A stretch of DNA of 56,198 nt from Sphingobacteriia bacterium. Its GTDB lineage: Bacteria; Bacteroidota; Bacteroidia; Bacteroidales; UBA7960. Positions 9,614-17,251 of this stretch are shown piece after piece. The stretch covers positions 1-56,198 of the forward strand of contig JAABSE010000015.1 in assembly GCA_011390575.1 (NCBI GenBank), read 5' to 3'. The notes beneath the pieces are model-generated. The model did not search any database, was not told the origin of the DNA, and worked only from the letters and a program-made list of their open reading frames with translations. The first letter of the stretch is position 1, and each line of letters begins with the position of its first letter. Made by a program: the position numbers and the translations under genes.

Positions 9614-10834
9614 TTAATTTTTTATTAGTTCAAAATACTCAAAAACCAGTGCACCGGCACCTTTCAAACCACCCAAATCACCCAGCTCTGAAAATTCGAT
9701 TTCACAGCTTTGCAGGGGATTAACCAATGCAGAACTTGAAAGTCCGGTTTTTACCGGGTCGAGCAGCAGTGTTTTGAGTTTGGCAAACTTCCCTCCTATG
9801 AGAATCAACTCGGGATTTAAAAGATTAATAATGTTGCCGAGGGCATGCCCCAGCTTATAGCCCATTTCCTGCACGAGCCTGATGGAGAGATCATCGCCTT
9901 TCAATGCAGCCATCAGTATATCATCATACCTGACCGTTGAGCCGTCGTCGGGAATATCCACAATGGTTTTTTCGCCTTCGCCGATTTTTTCCATAAAATT
10001 CTCCTCCAGCGAGTAGCCGCCCACGTCGTTGCCCAGGCATCCTTTTTTGCCACACAAACACATTTTCTCCCGGTTGCCAAATTGCATATGTCCAAATTCG
10101 CCGGCAAATCCCATCCCGCCATTGACAATCTTGTTATCGATGATAAGACTCGTACCCAATCCCCTGCTCAGGTTAATGATAATGGCATGATTGGCCTTGA
10201 TGGCTTTTCCGATAATTTTTTCGGCCATGCCGTAGCATCGGGTATCGTTGTTGATAAAAACAGGAATATCAAACTCTCGTGACAAGTGTTCACCCAGAGG
10301 CAGGTCCAGGAAGTTAAAAAAGGTAAGCGATTCTCCTGTTTCATTCTTTACCCGGCCGGTTATGCCCATACCCATACCCAGGATGTTTTCTTCGGCCACC
10401 CCTGAGTTTTCAAGACATTCATTGATAAATGCTTCCACATTCAGGAGGCATTCAGGAGTATTTTCAAGTACAAAGTCCGTTTTCTGACGGTAATAAACCG
10501 TGTTGAGCCGGGCATCTACAATCCCTACCGTTATTCTTTTCAGAAGAATCTCTACACTGAGTGCATAGAAGTTGATATTATTCAAAGCATAAATAGAAGG
10601 CTTTCGCCCGTTCTGGGTTTCTTTTTTGCCTACAACCGACAAAAAACCTTCCGTTTGAAGCTCATTCACAAGCTTAATCCCCGTAGGAGCACTAATTTTT
10701 AACTCCTTACAAATATCAGGAACCGTTATTCCATGACCATTCTGCGAGATCACCTGTATGATTCTCAGCTTTTGTTGCATCAGTCTTGTTTCATTGGTGA
10801 TTTCGGAAGGATTGCTCTTAAAAATGGCTTTCAT
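9614..10834 (-). CDS. ROK-family transcriptional regulator (NagC/XylR type), first gene of the SusCD operon
   Basis: I chose the ATG at 10834 over an upstream GTG at 10840, giving 406 residues. An N-terminal winged helix-turn-helix (about 15-75, HGITVPDICKELKISAPTGIKLVNEL) precedes a ROK sugar-kinase-like domain. The ROK domain keeps the ligand-binding GFAGEFGHM motif and the zinc motif CLCGKKGC, so it should still bind a sugar or sugar phosphate. ROK repressors such as NagC sense amino sugars or related sugars. Its position ahead of susC, in the same direction and 60 bases away, suggests that it controls its own operon. The ligand is not readable from the sequence. Confidence 0.9.
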   Translation of the reverse strand: MKAIFKSNPSEITNETRLMQQKLRIIQVISQNGHGITVPDICKELKISAPTGIKLVNELQTEGFLSVVGKKETQNGRKPSIYALNNINFYALSVEILLKRITVGIVDARLNTVYYRQKTDFVLENTPECLLNVEAFINECLENSGVAEENILGMGMGITGRVKNETGESLTFFNFLDLPLGEHLSREFDIPVFINNDTRCYGMAEKIIGKAIKANHAIIINLSRGLGTSLIIDNKIVNGGMGFAGEFGHMQFGNREKMCLCGKKGCLGNDVGGYSLEENFMEKIGEGEKTIVDIPDDGSTVRYDDILMAALKGDDLSIRLVQEMGYKLGHALGNIINLLNPELILIGGKFAKLKTLLLDPVKTGLSSSALVNPLQSCEIEFSELGDLGGLKGAGALVFEYFELIKN

Positions 10835-11379
10835 TTTCACTTTTTGTTTTGAAGTTTATTTTCTGCTTTTTATTTTTTGAATGGCAGAATTTAATGACAA
10901 CTGGTGGTTAACAATGGATATTTAATGATTTTTTTGATATATTTGCACCTTCGGCTTTTTTACATCAAATACAGCGTGAAGGCTGCCTGACCTCTGATTA
11001 CTAACCTGGAAAATTTATCTCCGGATACTAAAGCAGAAGGCTTTTACAAATTTTTTCTTCACCTTACGGAGTACAAGTTTATTAAACTTTTAAGTAATAT
11101 CAAAGCTATTTTTAATAATTTTAAAAATATAACGGTTTTTCTGATTGTAACTCTTTTATTCTCTCCTTTTTGCAGCAAAAAAGTATTACTCCCTCACCCC
11201 ACTTTACTAATCCTTTTTAATTGATTATCTTACACTTACAGGCCCCAACATGGTAGTTTCAGAAAAAATCATGTCCCGTTTTACCCCTCGCGATTCCTTT
11301 AGGTTGGTTAGTTGAATTAACCTCTTTTAATCCTCCAGACATCAGCAAAAAAAATTTTCGATAAATTCATAAAAAATCT

Positions 11380-11387
11380 TACATTTG
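11380..11387 (+). promoter_or_regulatory. Bacteroidota -7 promoter core TACATTTG for the second ROK gene
   Basis: An exact TAnnTTTG match ends 22 bases before the ATG at 11410. It overlaps the left arm of the palindrome at 11384-11404. No TTTG -33 element is evident. Confidence 0.55.
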
Positions 11388-11404
11388 TTCACTCAATGAA
11401 CAAA
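11384..11404. promoter_or_regulatory. Palindromic putative operator TTTGTTCA-n5-TGAACAAA
   Basis: Two perfect 8-base arms flank a 5-base spacer. The site overlaps the -7 promoter core and ends 5 bases before the start codon of the ROK regulator at 11410. A dimeric repressor bound here would block RNA polymerase, so negative autoregulation is the simplest reading. The same palindrome is not evident upstream of the other ROK gene. Confidence 0.6.
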
Positions 11405-11409
11405 CAAAT

Positions 11410-12552
11410 ATGTTAGATCTCAAGGAAAGAAGTCACAGAAAGGTATTTTCATTAATCCGTGCACAGGGAAAGGTATCCGGCGCTTTATTGTCCAAACAAA
11501 CCGAAATGCAACCCTCTTCACTGGTGTACATTTTACGCCACCTGAAGGACAAGAATCTGATAAGGGTAAGCGGGTTTGGCACTTCCACCCAAAAAGGGGG
11601 CAAACGTCCGGTATTATGGGAAGTCAATCCCGATTATGGCGTTATCATGGGCCTGGAGGTTATGCGCCACGCCATAAGGGCAGTATTAGTGAATCTCGCA
11701 GGTGAGGTACTGATGAAGGTAGAAAAGGAATTTACCCCGGGGAGAACAGAAAAAAACATTTCCCGCATTATCAATACCATCCATGAAATAATAACAGAAA
11801 GCAATGATGCTCCCGAAAAACTCCGTTATATCTCTCTTGCCATTCCCGGCATTGTAGATCCGAAGACTCAGAATGTAGTATACTCTTTTGGACTCAAGAT
11901 GGAAGACTACGATCTGAGAGGACGTATTAAGGAGCAATTTGACATTCCTGTGGGTATTATCAATGATGCCAACGCAGGAGCTTTGGGAGAGCAATGGTTT
12001 AACCAGGAAGGAAGTCTCATCAACAATATACTATATATAATGTATAACCCCCTGGTGGGTGGTATGGGTCTTGGGGTAGTAGTGAACCAGAAACTTTATA
12101 CCGGCTCCAACGGTATTGCCGGAGAAATTTTCTCAAGAATTCCCTCCCTTGATGTTATAATCAAAGAAATCAGTGAGCAGCATTCCGATGTCGGCAGTAT
12201 GATTCCTCCGGGCAAAGCCCTTACCGAAATTCAGATTGCAGACCTGTACAATTACTCCAGAAAGAATTGCGAATTGAGTCAGCTTGTACTTTCACGCCTC
12301 AGCAAACTGGTAGCCAAAGAAATCAGCAAAATTACCGGCTTGTTTGATCCCGAAAGAATAGCTCTGGGAGGTGATTTAAGCATTTGCGAAAATCTGTGTT
12401 GTGATGAAATCGTTCTGGCATTGCGCGAATTACTCGACAAGTTTTATCCTTTCAAAATCCAGATCCCTCAGATTCAATACGCCCGTTCAAAAGTATTCTC
12501 AGCCGCCATTGGCGCTACTGCACTTTATTTGTCAGAAGAATTGTCTTTGTAG
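11410..12552 (+). CDS. ROK-family regulator with degenerate ligand and zinc motifs
   Basis: This 380-residue protein has an N-terminal winged helix-turn-helix (about 8-65, GKVSGALLSKQTEMQPSSLVYILRHL) and a ROK domain (about 75-380). It differs from the ROK protein at 9614-10834 in two ways. The sugar-binding EFGHM block is GIAGEIFSR, with the histidine lost, and the zinc motif CxCGxxGC is absent; the corresponding region reads SLDVIIKEISEQHSDVG. It may therefore bind another ligand or none. It diverges from the SusCD operon and has a palindrome on its own promoter. Fold assignment is firm; role is inferred. Confidence 0.87.
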   Translation: MLDLKERSHRKVFSLIRAQGKVSGALLSKQTEMQPSSLVYILRHLKDKNLIRVSGFGTSTQKGGKRPVLWEVNPDYGVIMGLEVMRHAIRAVLVNLAGEVLMKVEKEFTPGRTEKNISRIINTIHEIITESNDAPEKLRYISLAIPGIVDPKTQNVVYSFGLKMEDYDLRGRIKEQFDIPVGIINDANAGALGEQWFNQEGSLINNILYIMYNPLVGGMGLGVVVNQKLYTGSNGIAGEIFSRIPSLDVIIKEISEQHSDVGSMIPPGKALTEIQIADLYNYSRKNCELSQLVLSRLSKLVAKEISKITGLFDPERIALGGDLSICENLCCDEIVLALRELLDKFYPFKIQIPQIQYARSKVFSAAIGATALYLSEELSL

Positions 12553-12936
12553 GAAAAAAATGCAGCCCATTACCGTGGGATCACATTTCTGAACCTATCC
12601 TCTGAATAACTTCGACAGAAGCAATCAGCTTTTTTGAACTTGCATGACAAGCTTTTTTGGCCAGATTGTTATGGCTCGGTTCATTTCTTTTTTTTCACAC
12701 TTTCATTGCAGTTTATTGTTCAAAAAGCAGTAAAACACTGATTTAATTTTTCTTCTTTTTGTCATTGTTTTGCTTATATTTGGTTTTTGTTAAAAAAAAT
12801 CAATCTTATGGGAAGGGTTTAAGCCGATGACCTGATTAACGAATCAGGAAAGAGCAAGGGGTAATTTCCACTAAATCATAAAACCGTCACGAATAGCAAT
12901 AATCCCGACGGAAAAAGAAACATTAATAAGCTTGCC
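12553..12936 (+). other. 384-base spacer upstream of the hybrid kinase
   Basis: No ORF is supported. A promoter core TATATTTG lies at 12775-12782 on the plus strand, about 155 bases before the kinase start; a TTTG at 12758-12761 is only 13 bases upstream, too close for the usual 19-21 spacing. The motif AGCTTTTTTG occurs twice around 12628-12657, the second time after a weak CTTG/CAAG stem, possibly a weak terminator for the ROK gene. Confidence 0.45.
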
Positions 12937-15900
12937 ATGAAGCATCAGGATACAAAAGGCAAATCAGGGGATGATTTAAAAAATGAAAGCTACCAGCTTA
13001 TTAAAGCCGAAGAAGAGTTGCAGGCAACCCATCAGCGCTTCCAATTACTTATAGATGCTACCCATATTGGGTTCTGGGACTGGAATGTAAAGACCGGAGA
13101 GACCTACTATAACCTTGCATACTATACAATGCTTGGCTATCGAAAAGATGGCCTGTCAACAAAAAATAGCTTTTTTGACCAACTCCTTCATCCTGATGAA
13201 AAAGAACGGGTACAAAAGATCATAAGCCAGTGTGTTGAAGGCAATGTAAATCAGTTTGAACATGAATTCAGAATGAGAACCCTAAAAGAGAGCTGGATTT
13301 GGATACTCTCCCGGGGAAAATGTGTGGAAAGAGATAATAACGGAAAAGCCCTGAGAATTGTTGGAACCCATGAGAACATAACAGATCGCAGGCAGGTGCA
13401 AACAGAGATAGACAAAAAAAAGAAAATCATGGCCCAGGCTGAGGAGCTTGCTGATACCGGAAGCTGGGAATGGGATATAAAAAACGACATCTGGCTGGTT
13501 TCGGATAACTGGAGAAGAATCCATGGTTGCTTTACCTCCCGGCTAACCTCCTCTGAACTGCTTGTGATTGCACATCCTGAAGACAGACCCGCCATTGAAG
13601 AAGCTTTTGCCAAAGCAATTGAAAACAAAGAACCCTATGAAATTCAACATCGGATTATTCGCCAGAATACAGGAGAAATAAGGCATGTTTATGCCAAAGG
13701 AGTCCTTGAGTTTGATGATTCGGGCAAACAGAAGACTATGGTTGGCGCAGTACAGGATATTACCGAAAGCAAACAAGCTGAAAAAGCGCTGCTAGAGTCC
13801 GAAGAAATGATGCGCAACTCACAATCTGTGGCACACATTGGTTCTTATTCAACCATATTGAATTTAAGTGATTTAAAGAAAAGTTCATGGGTATGTTCAC
13901 CCGAATTTTACAAAATTTTCGGAATAGACGAAACCTATCCGCATACCATAGAGGGCTGGGCGGGCTTTATTCATCCTGATTACAGGGAAGAATTGATTGC
14001 TTACCATGAATCTGTCGTAAAGAATAAAGAATCTTTCAATCGCGAATACAAAATAATCCGTATCAATGATGGCACAGAACGCTGGGTTCAGGGCACCGGC
14101 GAACTGGTTTACGACAAACATGGCAAGCCCATAAGAATGCACGGGGCAATACAAGACATTACCGACCGCAAAAATGCACAGGAAGATATTATTAAAGAGA
14201 GAAAGCAACTTCTTTCCATTTTCAACAGCATAGACGAAATAATTTACATCTCCGACATTGACACCCACGAAATACTATATATCAACAAAAAAAGTGAGGA
14301 GATTTTAAAAAAGAATTGTATTGGTAAAAAATGCTACAAGGAGTTTCAGAATCTCGATTCGCCATGCAGTTTCTGCACCAACAGCATCATTAAGGCTAAT
14401 AATAAACAACCTTACTACTGGGAGTTTCACAACCATTTCCTGGAAAAGGATTTTGCCATTACCGATCGTTTGATTGACTGGACCGATGGCCGCAAGGTTC
14501 GGTTCGAGATCGCCATTGATATCACCCTGCAAAAAAAAGCTGAACGGGCACTTCGCGCAAGTGAAAAAAGGTTCAAAAATATGTTTGAACGCCACAGCGC
14601 TATTATGTTGCTGATTAATCCAACCACAGGTGAGATTCTGGATGCGAATGAGTCTGCCATCAATTTTTATGGGTACAGCAAACCAGAATTACTCTCAATG
14701 AATATCAGTAAAATCAATGTATTATCCTCTTATCAAGTAAAAAAAGAACATACCAGGGCATTACTTAACCAACAAAATTATTTTGTATTTCAGCATAAAA
14801 TTGCGAATGGAGAATTACGGACCGTTGAAGTACATTCATCTCCCATTTCAATTGACAACACTCAAATTCTCTTCTCAATAATCCATGACATTACCCAGCG
14901 TAAGCAAGCCGAGGAAGAACTTCAGAAACTCTCCAAGGCTGTAGAGCAAAGCCCTGCCATTTTGGTTATAACCAATAAAAAAGGAATCATTGAGTACGTT
15001 AACCCAATGTTCACAAAAGTAACAGGTTACACTGCCGCAGAGGCACTGGGTAAAAATCCGGGAATTCTTAAATCAGGAAATCAGAGCAAACAATTCTACC
15101 AGCACCTCTGGGAAACCATACTTAACGGTAAGGACTGGCAAGGTGAAATGCTAAACAGAAAAAAAGACGGTACAGTTTACTGGGAATCTGCGCTTATTTC
15201 ACCAGTATTTGATAAAAAAGGCCGCATCACTCATTTTATGGCCATAAAAGAAGACATCACCTACCGCAAACAGGCAGAGGAGGTCCTGAAATCAAGCGAA
15301 CTCCGATTCAAAAACATTTTGCAAAATGTAGAAACAGTTGCAGTACAGGGTTATACCATGGATGGCACCGTAATTTACTGGAACCGGGCGTCGGTCGATT
15401 TTTACGGCTACACAGAAGAAGAGGCTATGGGCCGGAATCTTCTGGACTTGATCATCCCTTTGGAATTAAAAGTAACCGTCAGGAAGGAAATAGAAACCAT
15501 GAAAAAAACCGGTAAAGCCATTCCTGCTTCTGAAATAACCCTTAAGCGAAAAAACGGCAGCCTCATCACCGTTTACTCCTCACATTCTTATGTGAAAGTG
15601 CCCGGTAAGGAACCGGAATTCTTCTGTATTGATACAGACCTTACTGAACGCAAAAAAGCGGAGCAAACACGCCATGAACTTGAAATTGCCAATAAAACCG
15701 CTCGCTTCAAGCAAAACTTTCTGGCCAATATGAGCCACGAGATCAGAACACCGCTCACCGGAGTGCTGGGCATGATTGAGATTATGGAACACACCTCGTT
15801 AAATCATGACCAGAGGGATTACCTGAATACGATTAAAGTTTCGGGCGAAAATCTCAGGGAAATCATCAACCAGGTGCTGGATTATTCCAAAATCGAAGCA

Positions 15901-16764
15901 GGCAAGGTAAGCATTCAACCACGTGTTTTTGAATTTAAAACCATACCCCTAAGTGCTGAATCCCTTTTCAAAAACAATGTCAGTACAGGGGTAAAACTCC
16001 AAAACACTATCGACCCTAAAATTCCGACCTGGATTGAGGCAGACAACGCCCGCTTATCGCAGGTGTTGAACAACCTGGTATCCAATGCTGTAAAATTCAC
16101 ATCGCAGGGAACCATAACCATTCAATCTTCCCTGATATTCTCCGATACTGAAAACGGGGAGGTAGTTATCAAAATGGAGGTGAGAGATACAGGAAAAGGG
16201 ATCCCTGATGATATGCAAACAAAGCTTTTTGTTCCTTTTTCACAGGTTGAAGCCATTGACACACGCAATTTTGAGGGCACCGGCTTAGGTTTGTCTATTT
16301 CCAGGCAATTAGTTACAATGATGGACGGCGAAATCGGTGTAACCAGTAAAGAAGGTATGGGGAGTACTTTCTGGTTTACGTTCCCTGCAAAAACAGCCCA
16401 TAAACCACAGTTGCCCGTTCCGGACAATGCAGCCCCGGCAGCCACAAAAAAACTACGCATCCTTCTTGCTGAAGATAAGGTGATCAACCAAAAAGTGATG
16501 AGAATCATGCTCTCCTCTATGGGGCATGAAGTCCACATTGTAAGAAATGGACTGGAAGCGATAAACCTTTTCCAGCCCGGCCGTTTCGACCTAATCTTTA
16601 TGGACATTCAAATGCCCGAAATGGATGGCGTTACAGCCACCCAAAAGCTTAAAGAAAAACATAAAGATCTTCCCCCATTGTGGGCCTCAGCGCTAATGCC
16701 TTTGAAGGTGACAGGGAGAAGTACATGGCACTGGGCATGGATGAATACCTTACCAAACCCGTGA
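12937..16764 (+). CDS. Seven-PAS hybrid sensor histidine kinase, receiver domain frameshifted
   Basis: The readable frame is 1275 residues. It has seven consecutive PAS/PAC units separated by DIT-type linkers (such as ITDRRQ, ITESKQ, ITQRKQ and LTERKK). A HisKA domain follows with phospho-acceptor His934 (NMSHEIRTPLTGV), then an HATPase domain (NLVSNAVKF, DTGKGIP, GTGLGLSIS) and a receiver with Asp1223 (FMDIQMPEMDG). The fourth PAS carries a CxxxxC...PCSFC cysteine cluster that could hold a cofactor or sense redox. No transmembrane segment is visible, so it is cytoplasmic. After residue 1247 the frame leaves the receiver consensus and ends in an unrelated tail; the lost part is present in the next frame up to 16814. 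Confidence 0.9.
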   Translation: MKHQDTKGKSGDDLKNESYQLIKAEEELQATHQRFQLLIDATHIGFWDWNVKTGETYYNLAYYTMLGYRKDGLSTKNSFFDQLLHPDEKERVQKIISQCVEGNVNQFEHEFRMRTLKESWIWILSRGKCVERDNNGKALRIVGTHENITDRRQVQTEIDKKKKIMAQAEELADTGSWEWDIKNDIWLVSDNWRRIHGCFTSRLTSSELLVIAHPEDRPAIEEAFAKAIENKEPYEIQHRIIRQNTGEIRHVYAKGVLEFDDSGKQKTMVGAVQDITESKQAEKALLESEEMMRNSQSVAHIGSYSTILNLSDLKKSSWVCSPEFYKIFGIDETYPHTIEGWAGFIHPDYREELIAYHESVVKNKESFNREYKIIRINDGTERWVQGTGELVYDKHGKPIRMHGAIQDITDRKNAQEDIIKERKQLLSIFNSIDEIIYISDIDTHEILYINKKSEEILKKNCIGKKCYKEFQNLDSPCSFCTNSIIKANNKQPYYWEFHNHFLEKDFAITDRLIDWTDGRKVRFEIAIDITLQKKAERALRASEKRFKNMFERHSAIMLLINPTTGEILDANESAINFYGYSKPELLSMNISKINVLSSYQVKKEHTRALLNQQNYFVFQHKIANGELRTVEVHSSPISIDNTQILFSIIHDITQRKQAEEELQKLSKAVEQSPAILVITNKKGIIEYVNPMFTKVTGYTAAEALGKNPGILKSGNQSKQFYQHLWETILNGKDWQGEMLNRKKDGTVYWESALISPVFDKKGRITHFMAIKEDITYRKQAEEVLKSSELRFKNILQNVETVAVQGYTMDGTVIYWNRASVDFYGYTEEEAMGRNLLDLIIPLELKVTVRKEIETMKKTGKAIPASEITLKRKNGSLITVYSSHSYVKVPGKEPEFFCIDTDLTERKKAEQTRHELEIANKTARFKQNFLANMSHEIRTPLTGVLGMIEIMEHTSLNHDQRDYLNTIKVSGENLREIINQVLDYSKIEAGKVSIQPRVFEFKTIPLSAESLFKNNVSTGVKLQNTIDPKIPTWIEADNARLSQVLNNLVSNAVKFTSQGTITIQSSLIFSDTENGEVVIKMEVRDTGKGIPDDMQTKLFVPFSQVEAIDTRNFEGTGLGLSISRQLVTMMDGEIGVTSKEGMGSTFWFTFPAKTAHKPQLPVPDNAAPAATKKLRILLAEDKVINQKVMRIMLSSMGHEVHIVRNGLEAINLFQPGRFDLIFMDIQMPEMDGVTATQKLKEKHKDLPPLWASALMPLKVTGRSTWHWAWMNTLPNP

Positions 16765-16814
16765 AGAAAGAGGAGGTTTCAACCTTGTTGGAGAGGTTAT
16801 TAACTCACGGTTAA
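16672..16814 (+). pseudogene. Out-of-frame end of the hybrid kinase receiver domain
   Basis: At the C5 run 16672-16676 the reading frame breaks. Adding one base there restores the receiver: the +1 frame encodes IVGLSANAFEGD, then MALGMDEYLTKPVKKEEV, and stops at 16812-16814. These include the conserved Ser/Thr switch and Lys of receivers. The restored protein would have 1292 residues. It is either a sequencing/assembly homopolymer error or a real recent frameshift. Confidence 0.85.
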
Positions 16815-17251
16815 AAAACAAATTATCCCCTTTGAAAAAAACACTTCTTCCTGACCAATACTTATTATCTTAGCAACTGCAAAAAACAAAAAGCATCACC
16901 AGATGCCTCTTACATTGAAGCTCCACGATTTTTTACAACTGAAAGGATAATAGAATAAAACGTCCCGGGACTAAAAAAAATGAATCAAAAATAAAGCACA
17001 AGCAAACAACCTGGTTAACAGTCAACTTATCGACCTGGTCCATTCCCGGAGAACCAATACTTCGAAACCATTAATCGCTAACGTTAAGGAAAAAGAACAA
17101 CAAAAAAATGCAACCCGACAAAAAACTCATAACATCCCGCTACATTCTCAAACCAGCAAGCTATCAGGCCTTTGAGCACACCCGCAACAATTACAATGAC
17201 CAACCCCTTAGCCTCTCTGCTACAAGCCACTCTTGTTTTGCAAGCCACCTG
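16815..17251 (+). other. 437-base spacer before the M1 aminopeptidase
   Basis: No gene is supported. The frame is open from 17108 into the aminopeptidase, but the first 48 codons lack the character of a secreted protein, so I treat this as leader. TATCTTAG near 16866 is a two-mismatch promoter core. No strong terminator follows the kinase. Confidence 0.4.

Larger units (their letters stand above)
10835..11409. other. 575-base AT-rich region between two diverging ROK regulator genes
   Basis: No ORF is convincing here. On the plus strand there is a strong promoter core TATATTTG at 10938-10945 with no gene within 460 bases, and the core plus palindrome just before 11410. On the minus strand a TAnnTTTG match (TAGCTTTG) lies at 11108-11101; it would leave a leader of about 260 bases before the 10834 regulator. 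None of these has a clear -33 TTTG at the right distance. The stretch 11041-11260 is very AT-rich. Confidence 0.6.

Noticed and set aside
17108-17251. N-terminal extension of the M1 aminopeptidase
   Set aside because: The lipoprotein signal begins at 17252; the 48 extra residues would block export.
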